Positions 17,086 through 25,412 of a stretch of DNA of 64,000 bases are shown one piece after another. Numbering within the stretch: position 1 is the stretch's first letter; every line of letters starts with the position of its first letter. Source of the stretch: Ilyobacter polytropus DSM 2926 (lineage in GTDB: Bacteria; Fusobacteriota; Fusobacteriia; Fusobacteriales; Fusobacteriaceae); assembly GCF_000165505.1 (NCBI RefSeq), contig NC_014633.1, positions 248,001-312,000 on the forward strand, written 5' to 3'. A model generated the notes under the pieces. It ran no database searches and had not been told where the DNA came from. It saw nothing but the letters and a program-made list of their open reading frames with translations. The position numbers were made by a program, and so were the translations under genes.

Positions 17086-18081
17086 ATGAAAAGAGTAATA
17101 TTAATTTTTATAATTTTATTTTCAACCATTTATACAATGCCTGTAAAAGGTGACAGGGTTGATATAAGAAATCCAGTTGACGGAAATTTGATTTCAGCTT
17201 CAGAAAGGCTAACTGTAAATGCAAGGGTAGAAAAATCTATAATATCTGCTTCAAAATTTCTGGATGTAAATAAAAGTGCAAAAAATATTATAGCTGCTGC
17301 CAGTGAAATTAATGTATTGGGAGATATTGATAATATCCTGGTATCAGCATCAAGAAAACTAGCGGTTAACGGAGATGTAGGGGGATCAATTGTGGTTGCC
17401 TGCGAATCATTACTACTTAACGGGAATACAGGAGACGTGGTTGTTGCTGCAAGGGAGGTCGATGTAAACGGTGAATTAGATAACCTTTTTGTTGCTGCAG
17501 ACAAAATCTATATAAGTGGTACAGTCAGGGGAAATGTTTATTCTACAACAAATAGAGTTGAGCTCATAGGAGATGGTGAAGTTTTGGGTGAAATATACCA
17601 CCAAAAGGAAGCTCCTAAAATAGACAGAAGAGAAATTGTTAAAAAAAGTTATGGATTTATTCAAATAGTTTCCATTGTTCACTCATTTTTGGGAATTTTT
17701 GTTATAACATTCCTACTAAAGAAATTAGCACCTGACATGGAAGATAAATTGTCCAAGAATCTTTTCAATAAAGGCTTGCTAGCTTTTTTTATCGGGATTT
17801 TTTTCTTAGTTACATTTCCGATCTTTGTGATAATAACCATGCCTATTTTCGGAGTATATAGCTTCGGAATAATGCTAGGCTATCTACTCATTATCATTTT
17901 TTCAAAATCATTTTTGGTACTTGCTATTTCAAAACGCTATAACTATTTTTTATCAATTGCAGTGGTAGTAAGCCTTAGTTTTTTCTACCCATTTAGCTTA
18001 ATTTTCTCAATAATAGGCTTTGGAATTTTCCTAATATTTGTAAAAGATGTATTATCAAGGAATCCAGAATTAGAGATATGA
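17086..18081 (+). CDS. Bactofilin-like beta-helix protein with C-terminal membrane domain
   Basis: A signal peptide or anchor covers residues 1-20. Residues 25-175 are short repeats of the type V-x-G-x-h-x-x-x-h-x-x-A-x-x-h-x-V, as in bactofilins, which predicts a right-handed beta-helix; examples are VLGDIDNILVSASRKLAVNGD and the following turn. Residues 190-325 are hydrophobic with about four to five membrane segments. Related proteins polymerise and organise cell envelopes, but with an export signal this one should place its helix outside the cytoplasm. AGGAGGCGAAGG precedes the ATG. The specific function is unknown. Confidence 0.65.
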   Translation: MKRVILIFIILFSTIYTMPVKGDRVDIRNPVDGNLISASERLTVNARVEKSIISASKFLDVNKSAKNIIAAASEINVLGDIDNILVSASRKLAVNGDVGGSIVVACESLLLNGNTGDVVVAAREVDVNGELDNLFVAADKIYISGTVRGNVYSTTNRVELIGDGEVLGEIYHQKEAPKIDRREIVKKSYGFIQIVSIVHSFLGIFVITFLLKKLAPDMEDKLSKNLFNKGLLAFFIGIFFLVTFPIFVIITMPIFGVYSFGIMLGYLLIIIFSKSFLVLAISKRYNYFLSIAVVVSLSFFYPFSLIFSIIGFGIFLIFVKDVLSRNPELEI

Positions 18082-18171
18082 GAGAGGCTCTTTTATCTGG
18101 TGTTTTTACTTTTAATTCTTTTTATTTTTTAGATTGTTTAATTAATTGCAAATCGGTGGCATGTTTGACAC

Positions 18172-18207
18172 GAGACAAAATTAAATCCAATTTTGTCTCT
18201 TTTTTTA
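18172..18207 (+). terminator. Intrinsic terminator just before the phage gene
   Basis: Perfect arms GAGACAAAATT and AATTTTGTCTC are followed by eight T, ending 12 bases before the gpG-like start. Confidence 0.85.
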
Positions 18208-18218
18208 GAGGGGATAAA

Positions 18219-18680
18219 ATGGGAAATACAAGCATGGATGAACTGATAGTAAAAATAAATAACATGGAGAAGAAAGCTAAAAACCTCTTTCCTGTGATGA
18301 GAAAAATCTCTATAGATATGAAAAATCAAACGATGAAAAATTTCCGCCAAGAGAAAGATCCCGAGGGGAAGCCATGGAAGAAAAACAGACGTGGTGGGAA
18401 AACACTCACCAAGACCTCAAGACTGAAGCACAGCATAAGGCCAGCCCATGGGGATAATTACGCCATGGTGGGGACAAATGTAAAATATGCTAGAATCCAC
18501 CAATACGGGGGAAAGATCAAAGCCAAGAACGGCAAGTATCTAAAATTTCAGTATGCAAAGGGGAAGTGGGCCTCTAGGAAAAGTGTAATAATACCCAAGA
18601 GGACATTCATGGGGATCAGTAGAAAGATGGGGGATAGGTATGAGGTGAGTATAGGGGAATATACAATAAAATTAAAATAA
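18219..18680 (+). CDS. Mu-like phage virion morphogenesis protein (gpG family)
   Basis: This 153-residue basic protein resembles the phage virion morphogenesis / tail-completion family: an N-terminal helix ending KNQTMKNFRQEKDPEGKPWK, then the typical TSRLKHSIRPAHGDNYAMVG and VKYARIHQYGGKI blocks, then a C-terminal IPKRTFMGIS. The frame extends upstream to 18078, but ATG 18219 follows AGAGGGG at a normal distance and the upstream part crosses a terminator, so the short form is right. No other intact head or tail gene is beside it, so it is a prophage remnant. Confidence 0.8.
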   Translation: MGNTSMDELIVKINNMEKKAKNLFPVMRKISIDMKNQTMKNFRQEKDPEGKPWKKNRRGGKTLTKTSRLKHSIRPAHGDNYAMVGTNVKYARIHQYGGKIKAKNGKYLKFQYAKGKWASRKSVIIPKRTFMGISRKMGDRYEVSIGEYTIKLK

Positions 18681-18837
18681 TAATTTTTTGTTGCATAATT
18701 TTAGGTTAAATAAAATAAATTTGATTTTTTATTTTGTTAGGAGTTTAGGTATTAAATTAAATACATATTTTAAAAAGTTTTTTATTAAGTTGATATTGCC
18801 AATCTTTATTGGAAAAAAGATTAAAAAAACATCAAGT

Positions 18838-18866
18838 TTGACTTTGAAATAAAAATAAAGTATATA
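18838..18866 (+). promoter_or_regulatory. Promoter of the NACHT gene
   Basis: TTGACT, 17 bases, TATATA, about 42 bases before the NACHT start. The gene thus has its own promoter apart from phage transcription. Confidence 0.7.
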
Positions 18867-18907
18867 TAGTTATCATTGGCCATATAATCAAGAAAGGAAT
18901 GTGAAAA

Positions 18908-21571
18908 ATGGAATTAACAGCTTTTAGTGTAACTTTAGCAAGTAAATTATTTGATAAAGCTTTTGACTTAGGGGTAACTAAACTTTCAAAAGATAGTTTA
19001 AATAAAAAATTTAAGAAAGCAGTAAGTGAAAGTATAGAAAAATTTAAAAATATGTATCCTGATGTCCCAATAAAGTCTTTACAGGTGTTTTTTTTTCAAG
19101 AAGAAATTTTTAATGAACTTCAAAAAATATTATTTAAATATTCTAATATAAACATTCAATTTATAAAACAAAATTTAAATGTATTAAGTATCCCTATTGA
19201 GGCAGTAGAAAAATTTATATTTATTTTGCGAGAAGAATTATATAAAGATATAGAATTTGAAGAAATATTTAGTAATAAAGAATTATTTGTTACTATTTTA
19301 AAATTAGGTCATTCAATAGAGGAAATCAAGGAATATGCATCTCTTAGCTATAATGAACTTGTAAAAATAAGTAGTACTCTTGAAAAAAAATATAATGAAA
19401 ATTTTGATTTAGATACTTTTATGGATAAGTATAAAACAACTGTATTAACGAATATAAAACAAATTAACTATTTTGGATTAGGAATCGATAATAATATTTC
19501 AAAGGGTAGAAAAAATTTAGATGAGATATATATAGAACCTATTTTTAACTTAAGAAAGAATAATAGTTTGGAAACTTGCAATATAACTGACCTTTTAAAT
19601 TTTAAAAAAAATATAGTTGTTCTTGGTAATCCTGGGTCTGGAAAGTCATTGTTTACAAAATATATAATTTATAATTTTCTAAAAGAAGGGACATATTTAA
19701 AAAATACAGAATTCTATAAAGAAATTCCTATTAGAGTTGAATTGAAAAAATATGTTTCTTATAAAGAAAAAAATAGAAACATAAAGAATTATATTCTCGA
19801 TTTATTAAAAACAACATATGGACTTGAAAATATAACTGAAAAAAACGTAGAGTATTTTATATGTAATAACTATATTTCATTATTTTTTGATGGGTTAGAT
19901 GAAATATTTGATGTAAATTTAAGGGAAGAAATAAAAAAAGAAATAGAAATAATATCAATAAATCACCCTAATCTAAAAATTATAGTAACTTCAAGAATAG
20001 TAGGATATGATGAAACAATTTTTAATGAAGAAATATTTGAGAAAGTAGAAATAATAGAGTTTAATAATAAACAAATTAGAGATTATGTTAAAAAATGGTA
20101 TGATATAGAAGAAAAAGATGATGATATAAGAAAAAAAGAAATATTAGAATTTTTTAACCAAAAGAAGACTATAGATATAACACTTTTAAAAAATCCTTTA
20201 CTACTTTCTCTAATAGTTATTCTATTTAGAAATAATGGGGAAATTCCAGAGTCAAGGTTAGAAATATATAGAAGTTGTACTAAAACGTTAGTCCATAAGT
20301 GGGATGAAAACAAAAAATTGAAAATAGATTTAGATTCTAAACTACTACAAAAAAAAGAAAATATTTTTGCAAATTTAGCATATTGGCAATACAAAAGACT
20401 AAGTAACCAGGGCAAACACTCAGATATAAAATATATTCAGGTTCTTAGAGAAGTTTCTAGAATTATTTTAGAACTTAAAATCACAGATGATGAAATATAT
20501 GCTGATGATTTATCAGATAGGTTTTTAGAATATTCAAAAAATAGATCTATATATTTTGAAAACAATTTTACCCACAAAACATTTTTAGAATATTATGCAG
20601 CACTTTGGATACACAGATATTGCGCTGTTAAACCCTCTAAACAAGAAGAATTAAAAGATATTTTTTTAAATTATGCTTTAAGCTCTTATTGGTTTATTGT
20701 TCTAGAACTTTTGTTAAATATGATGGATGAACAACAAGGAGATTGCGAAGTTTTAGATGATCTTTTGGAAAATATTATAGACAAAAATGAAAAATACTTA
20801 ATATTTTTATTGAAAGTTGTTCCTTTGATTCATAATATAAGCGATTGTCTGATTAAAAGAATATATTTTATGGCATTGACCCAAATCATTAAAGAAGCTT
20901 ATTCTTCAGAAGATCAAAATAAAAATTTCTTTAAATTATTCAATGCAATTATTGAATCAAACCTAACACCACGTTGCATAAATATTTTACAAACTGCATT
21001 AGATGATTTATTTCCAAAACTAACAAGTAATCAAGAAAAAACAAATTATCATATTTTTTATTACGAATTTAATCAATCTTTAAATGATAATCTAAAAATA
21101 GAAAATAAATATATTGAAGATATTCAAAATCACTTAGATTGTAATGTTCTATATATACATACAACACATTTTATCGAAGGTGAAATCAATGAACAGCTAT
21201 GTGATAAATATATTGAAAAATTTGGTAGAAAAAGCATGTTTGAAGATTTTAGTTTTTTTTATAAACACACAACATATTTTTATCCTTTAATATTTAGACT
21301 ATTATCTAATGTTTTTAAAAATAATTTTGATTATGAACGATTAAAAAGAATCTTTTCTAAATATGAAATAACTAAACAGGAAATTGGAAATAGAATTCAT
21401 AGAACCATTCTGCTAATGACAATGGGAGAGGAGCAATTAAAAAAATTAAAATCAGAAATATTAGAATATAAAAAAATTGAAACAGATGATGCTTTAAAAC
21501 ATTATATTGAATTAGCTTTTAAAAATATAAAAGGAAGAGAAGAAATGTTTAAACTAAAAAGATTTGGATAA
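18908..21571 (+). CDS. NACHT-domain NTPase, candidate anti-phage NLR-like protein
   Basis: The 887-residue protein has an N-terminal helical region (1-190), a linker with LDEIYIEPIFNLR just before the NTPase core, Walker A VLGNPGSGKSLF (about 237-248), Walker B LFFDGLDEIFD (about 325-335), the VTSRIVGY sensor strand near 361, the NACHT-associated FTHKTFLEYYAALWIHR block near 555-571, and a helical C-terminal region (575-887) that could sense a ligand. Proteins of this build (bNACHT) are known phage-defence sensors; the effector here would be the N-terminal region, which I cannot assign. Composition is visibly more AT-rich than neighbouring core genes. It sits in a prophage remnant and is followed by a KAP-like NTPase. 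Confidence 0.85.
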   Translation: MELTAFSVTLASKLFDKAFDLGVTKLSKDSLNKKFKKAVSESIEKFKNMYPDVPIKSLQVFFFQEEIFNELQKILFKYSNINIQFIKQNLNVLSIPIEAVEKFIFILREELYKDIEFEEIFSNKELFVTILKLGHSIEEIKEYASLSYNELVKISSTLEKKYNENFDLDTFMDKYKTTVLTNIKQINYFGLGIDNNISKGRKNLDEIYIEPIFNLRKNNSLETCNITDLLNFKKNIVVLGNPGSGKSLFTKYIIYNFLKEGTYLKNTEFYKEIPIRVELKKYVSYKEKNRNIKNYILDLLKTTYGLENITEKNVEYFICNNYISLFFDGLDEIFDVNLREEIKKEIEIISINHPNLKIIVTSRIVGYDETIFNEEIFEKVEIIEFNNKQIRDYVKKWYDIEEKDDDIRKKEILEFFNQKKTIDITLLKNPLLLSLIVILFRNNGEIPESRLEIYRSCTKTLVHKWDENKKLKIDLDSKLLQKKENIFANLAYWQYKRLSNQGKHSDIKYIQVLREVSRIILELKITDDEIYADDLSDRFLEYSKNRSIYFENNFTHKTFLEYYAALWIHRYCAVKPSKQEELKDIFLNYALSSYWFIVLELLLNMMDEQQGDCEVLDDLLENIIDKNEKYLIFLLKVVPLIHNISDCLIKRIYFMALTQIIKEAYSSEDQNKNFFKLFNAIIESNLTPRCINILQTALDDLFPKLTSNQEKTNYHIFYYEFNQSLNDNLKIENKYIEDIQNHLDCNVLYIHTTHFIEGEINEQLCDKYIEKFGRKSMFEDFSFFYKHTTYFYPLIFRLLSNVFKNNFDYERLKRIFSKYEITKQEIGNRIHRTILLMTMGEEQLKKLKSEILEYKKIETDDALKHYIELAFKNIKGREEMFKLKRFG

Positions 21572-21600
21572 GTATTAAAACAAAATAACTATATTAAGAG

Positions 21601-21619
21601 CCCCTATGGGGTTTTTTTT
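21601..21619 (+). terminator. Short intrinsic terminator after the NACHT gene
   Basis: CCCC and GGGG with a 3-base loop are followed by eight T. The stem is only four pairs, so termination is likely partial. Confidence 0.45.
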
Positions 21620-21625
21620 ATGGAA

Positions 21626-21652
21626 TTATATATAGAGGTGTGCTATATATAA
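21626..21652. repeat. 10-bp perfect inverted repeat before the KAP gene
   Basis: TTATATATAG and CTATATATAA flank a 7-base spacer, ending about 11 bases before the KAP ribosome binding site. It could be an operator or an mRNA hairpin. Confidence 0.6.
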
Positions 21653-21677
21653 AGGATATAATAGGAGGGGATTTATT

Positions 21678-23453
21678 TTGAATAATTTAGAAATTTTAAA
21701 GATGTTAGAAGAAAAATTTAAGCCTACCATTGACGTGCCTCATTCTGTATTTATTGATGGAAAATGGGGAATAGGTAAGACTGAGATAATTAAACAATTT
21801 CAAATAAAAATAAAAATATCAAAACCTTATTTAAAAGTATACTATATATCTTTATTTGGGAAAAATACTTTTAAAGAGATAGAAACTGAAATTATAAATA
21901 AAGTACTTTTCCCAAAGTTTTCTAAAGCACAAAATGGAGGAGGGGCTCATCTTTTCAAACAATTTTCTAAGGATGTACTGAAGGGAATTGCTAAAAATAA
22001 AACCGGAATAGAACTTGATATTTTTAGTTATATGAAAAGCTTAAGTCTTGAAAATATTGCTTTTGGAAGTGATATGATTTTCATATTTGATGATTTAGAG
22101 AGATTAACAAACCAAATACAATTAAGAGTTGTTTTAGGTTCGATTGAAAAAGTATCTTTAAAAAGCAGTGTTATTATAATAGGTAATTATTCTGAAATCG
22201 GTCATATCAAGAAGGATTCAAATCCAAATGAAAATAATAATAAACCAGAAAAAAATTTAATTCAATTAGAATTTGATAAATTCAAAGAAAAAATAATTAA
22301 TAGAGAATATAAATATTTAAAAAATAATAATTCTGTCTTTAACAGTATTATAGAAAAATATTGGGACGACGAAACTGTTTCTTATTTTGATAAAGACTAT
22401 TTAATTTCATATTTTGAAAAATGTGGAAAATCTAATTTAAGAACTTTTATAAAAATATTACTCTTATTAAAAGAAATTATGCCTAAATTAAAAGAAGAAC
22501 CTCTTTTTAAAAATTTTCAAAAAGAAATAATAAGAGTTTCGAGTGCTTTAATTATAGAAATGTACTCTGGAACTAATAAAATAGATATGAGTTGCATTGA
22601 AGATTCAAAAAAATCTAATGACTTATTTAAGACATTTAGAGAAATAAATTTAAAACACGATTATGGACTCTTTGGAACAATAGATTTATTATTAATGGAA
22701 ATCTTATTTGAGTATTTATCAAAAAATAAATTAAATTTACAACGGTTTAAAACTCAAGTAAATCCAGAAAAATTAGAAATCCAGAAAGATATAGACCAAT
22801 TAAATACATATTTTTTCTATTCAGATGAACAAATTGAAATTATAGTGAATAAAATCGTAGAGAAAATAAAAGAAACAAATATTGATTATTTTATTGATCA
22901 AGAAAAAATTGTTGAATTAATTGTTCATTTAGAAATTGTTTTAAATGATATGGAATGGCAAGATTTATATACAGAATTAAAAGAAAATATACCTTTTATT
23001 TCTCAAATTGCAAATGAGTTAAGTATAGTTTCTAAAAATGATTTGATGTCAATTATTCATAGAAAAAGCTATATTAAAGAAATAAATTTGTATTTTTCTA
23101 ATCAATTAATTAATCAAATAAATCTAAATAATGATAAAAGAGATTCTGAAGAAAAACTAAATACATTTAAAAACGCTTTGACTAAAAAAGAATACAGAAA
23201 ATGTTATGAAGCTTTAACAGTTGATAGCTTTAATGTAGGCTACATAGAACTGCTTAAAAGTATAAAAAAGGAAATAATTGCTCCAATTTTAGACCCAGAG
23301 ATAGATTCAAACTATTGGTCTTTAATACACTTTCTTTTTCCTTTAATTTATGAAAAAGATGACATTTTAATGGACTTAGATTCAAATAGCATTAAAAAAA
23401 ATAGTATGATAAATAAAAGAATTGAAATCTTGAAAAAACAATATAATAATTAA
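21678..23453 (+). CDS. KAP-like P-loop NTPase, second gene of the putative defence pair
   Basis: The 591-residue protein has Walker A DGKWGIGKTEII (about 27-38), a following strand VYYISLFGKNTF, and Walker B MIFIFDDLERL (about 133-143) with the KAP-type arginine, then RVVLGSIEK. The remainder is helical. I see no strong membrane segments, unlike many KAP proteins. The start is TTG, chosen because AGGAGGGG lies seven bases upstream and no better in-frame start exists. It is AT-rich like the preceding NACHT gene, is in the same orientation 106 bases downstream, and probably works with it or forms a separate defence unit. No nuclease domain is visible. Confidence 0.75.
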   Translation: MNNLEILKMLEEKFKPTIDVPHSVFIDGKWGIGKTEIIKQFQIKIKISKPYLKVYYISLFGKNTFKEIETEIINKVLFPKFSKAQNGGGAHLFKQFSKDVLKGIAKNKTGIELDIFSYMKSLSLENIAFGSDMIFIFDDLERLTNQIQLRVVLGSIEKVSLKSSVIIIGNYSEIGHIKKDSNPNENNNKPEKNLIQLEFDKFKEKIINREYKYLKNNNSVFNSIIEKYWDDETVSYFDKDYLISYFEKCGKSNLRTFIKILLLLKEIMPKLKEEPLFKNFQKEIIRVSSALIIEMYSGTNKIDMSCIEDSKKSNDLFKTFREINLKHDYGLFGTIDLLLMEILFEYLSKNKLNLQRFKTQVNPEKLEIQKDIDQLNTYFFYSDEQIEIIVNKIVEKIKETNIDYFIDQEKIVELIVHLEIVLNDMEWQDLYTELKENIPFISQIANELSIVSKNDLMSIIHRKSYIKEINLYFSNQLINQINLNNDKRDSEEKLNTFKNALTKKEYRKCYEALTVDSFNVGYIELLKSIKKEIIAPILDPEIDSNYWSLIHFLFPLIYEKDDILMDLDSNSIKKNSMINKRIEILKKQYNN

Positions 23454-23509
23454 TTGCCAAAATCCCTAAACTGTATTAAAATAAAAAAACAATAAAAATA
23501 AGAGACCGA

Positions 23510-23560
23510 GAGTCCGCAAAGAACTGTATTTCTACAGCTCTTTTTCGGGCTCTTTTTATT
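23510..23560 (+). terminator. Long intrinsic terminator before the phage fragment
   Basis: Stacked pairings GAG/CTC, CCG/CGG, AAAGA/TCTTT and CTGTA/TACAG form a hairpin with small internal loops, followed by TTTTTATTTT. Confidence 0.75.
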
Positions 23561-23576
23561 TTACGGGGTGAATTTA

Positions 23577-23678
23577 ATGAAGAAAAGGGTAAAAGTATTT
23601 GAAAGCGGGACCTATACACAGGGAGAATACCCTGCGGATAAGGTGAAAAAAATCTTTGAAAAATCCAAAGGACCGTAG
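23577..23678 (+). pseudogene. 33-codon fragment resembling the start of a Mu-like head protease (gpI)
   Basis: Starting at ATG after GGGGTG, it encodes a peptide beginning MKKRVKVFESGTYTQGEYP and ending at TAG after 33 codons. The pattern of 'h-x-h-F-x-S-G-T/K-Y-x-Q-G' followed by a lysine-rich helix is what I recall from the N-terminus of phage I-like proteases. In phage Mu, gene I follows gene G; here a gpG-like gene lies 4.9 kb upstream with the two NTPase genes between. The fragment is too short to function and looks like a remnant. Identity with gpI is an inference. Confidence 0.45.
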
Positions 23679-23720
23679 GCAAGATGATTTTGAGGTAGAA
23701 ATAAGCTGAATATTCAATAA

Positions 23721-23750
23721 AAAAAGACTGAGTATTCTCAGTCTTTTAAA
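23721..23750. terminator. Bidirectional terminator between phage fragment and tRNA genes
   Basis: AAAAGACTGAG and CTCAGTCTTTT with a short loop; T runs occur on both strands. On the minus strand it ends the tRNA transcript. Confidence 0.75.
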
Positions 23751-23776
23751 ATATCAATGATAAAAATAGTTAAATT

Positions 23777-23862
23777 TGGTGCGCAGAGGGGGACTTGAAC
23801 CCCCACCGAGAACCCCCGACAAGGCCCTCAACCTTGCGCGTCTACCATTCCGCCACCTGCGC
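23777..23862 (-). tRNA. tRNA-Leu (anticodon GAG)
   Basis: On the minus strand the acceptor GCGCAGG pairs with TCTGCGC, the anticodon stem CAAGG/CCTTG encloses TTGAGGG (anticodon GAG), a long variable arm typical of tRNA-Leu is present, and the T arm is GGGGG-TTCAAGT-CCCCC. CCA is encoded (23777-23779). Confidence 0.95.
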
Positions 23863-23869
23863 TTGTAAA

Positions 23870-23956
23870 TGGTGCGTGAAGGGGGACTTGAACCCCCACC
23901 GGGAAACCCCCGACAAGGCCCTCAACCTTGCGCGTCTACCATTCCGCCACCCACGC
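23870..23956 (-). tRNA. tRNA-Leu (anticodon GAG), second copy
   Basis: Same anticodon arm and T arm as its neighbour, but the acceptor stem is GCGTGGG with TTCACGC and the variable arm differs by one base in length. CCA is encoded. Seven bases separate the two tRNAs, so they are one transcript. Confidence 0.95.
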
Positions 23957-23978
23957 TTACACCTTAGTTACAGAAAGT

Positions 23979-24007
23979 ATAATATCATATTTGATGGGCC
24001 TTGTAAA
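23979..24007 (-). promoter_or_regulatory. Promoter of the tRNA-Leu pair
   Basis: Minus-strand TTTACA, 17 bases, TATTAT, ending about 20 bases before the first tRNA. Confidence 0.7.
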
Positions 24008-24026
24008 GGTGTTTTTATGAAACAGA

Positions 24027-25277
24027 TTAATTTATCTTTCCTATATCTCTTCTGTAATACATCTTGTCAAATTTGATTTTTTCAATGGAATTATAGGCAT
24101 TTTTCTTGGCATCATCTAGGTCTTTTCCGAGAGCTACCACATTTAAAACTCTTCCTCCGGAAGTGACAAATTTTTCATCTTCTTTTTTTACTCCTGCCAT
24201 AAAGACAATATCCTCTACTGTTTCGCAGCCGGTTATCTCGTATCCTTTGTTGTAAGCCTCAGGATACCCTCCAGAAGCCGCAACTACACAGCATGCAGAC
24301 TGGTCTTTCCATTTTATTTTATCATTATCAAGAGTTCCTTGTAGAGTATCGTTGAGTATATCTAAAAAGTCGCTGTCTAAAAGTGGAAGTACCACCTGAG
24401 TTTCAGGATCTCCCATTCTCATATTATATTCAAGGAGATACACTCCTCTGCTGTTTATCATCAGACCAAAGAATATAACGCCGCAGAAGTCTAGACCTTC
24501 AGCCTTTATACCGTTTAGGGTAGGCTCCACAATATCTTTGATATAGTGATCATATACCTCAGTAGTGACATATGGATTTGGTGCAATTACGCCCATACCA
24601 CCTGTATTAAGGCCGGTATCTCCCTCTCCGATCTTCTTATGATCTTTTGCTGATATGAAGGACACTATCTGCTTAGAGTCTGTGATAGAGAGTATAGAGG
24701 CTTCTACACCTTCTAAAAATTCCTCTATAACTACTTCATTTCCAGCATCACTGAATTTTTTGTCTACCATGATATCATTTACAGCCTCTATACCTTCCTT
24801 GATATCAGCACAGATAAGGACTCCTTTACCTGCAGCCAAACCACTGGCCTTTATTACAACTGGAAAATTGATAGTATCAAGGTAAGCTTTTGCCTTGTCA
24901 GCATCTGTAAATATCTCATAGGCTGCAGTTTTTACACCGTATTTTTTCATAAAATCCTTGGCATAAGCCTTAGATCCCTCTAGAAGGGCAGCCTTACTGT
25001 CAGGTCCAAATATCTTAAGTCCCTTTTCTTTGAACTTATCTACGATACCTGCAACTAAAAGCTCTTCACTTCCTACCATGGTAAGGTCTATCTTCTCTTT
25101 TTCTGCAAATGCTAAGATATCCTCCATACCTTGTAAGTCTACGTTTTCAACCTTTTCCAAAAGCTCAGTACCAGCATTTCCAGGTGCACAATATATTTTA
25201 TTTACATTTTTATTTTCCTGTATTTTCCAGCATATGGCATGTTCTCTTCCACCGCTGCCTACAACTAATATTTTCAT
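24027..25277 (-). CDS. purD: Phosphoribosylamine-glycine ligase
   Basis: ATP-grasp enzyme that joins glycine to phosphoribosylamine (GAR synthesis), step 2 of purine synthesis. The 416-residue protein starts [18 protein letters not shown], typical of PurD, has the ATP-grasp block FPVVIKASGLAAGKGV near residue 135 and the metal-site region EYNMRMGDPETQVVLP near residue 280. It is the last gene of the purine cluster and is followed by the tRNA promoter. A hairpin separates it from purH. Confidence 0.96.
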   Translation of the reverse strand: MKILVVGSGGREHAICWKIQENKNVNKIYCAPGNAGTELLEKVENVDLQGMEDILAFAEKEKIDLTMVGSEELLVAGIVDKFKEKGLKIFGPDSKAALLEGSKAYAKDFMKKYGVKTAAYEIFTDADKAKAYLDTINFPVVIKASGLAAGKGVLICADIKEGIEAVNDIMVDKKFSDAGNEVVIEEFLEGVEASILSITDSKQIVSFISAKDHKKIGEGDTGLNTGGMGVIAPNPYVTTEVYDHYIKDIVEPTLNGIKAEGLDFCGVIFFGLMINSRGVYLLEYNMRMGDPETQVVLPLLDSDFLDILNDTLQGTLDNDKIKWKDQSACCVVAASGGYPEAYNKGYEITGCETVEDIVFMAGVKKEDEKFVTSGGRVLNVVALGKDLDDAKKNAYNSIEKIKFDKMYYRRDIGKIN

Positions 25278-25356
25278 ACTTTATCTCCCCTCAGATTCAA
25301 GAATTTTATGGTTTTACCTGTCCAGTCAAAATTAAAGTTTTTTTATTTAGTTTATT

Positions 25357-25392
25357 ACAGGCCTGCCAAATAGTTTCATTCAGCAGACCTGT
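25357..25392. repeat. Intergenic hairpin between purH and purD
   Basis: ACAGGCCTGC (25357-25366) and GCAGACCTGT (25383-25392) pair with one wobble. There is no T run on the minus strand, so it is more likely an mRNA-stabilising or attenuating stem than a terminator. Confidence 0.5.
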
Positions 25393-25412
25393 TCACACTG
25401 TAAATAACAGAA

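Noticed and set aside
23795-24076. A 93-codon plus-strand frame over the two tRNA genes.
   Set aside because: It is the antisense of the tRNA-Leu genes and has no protein-like features.
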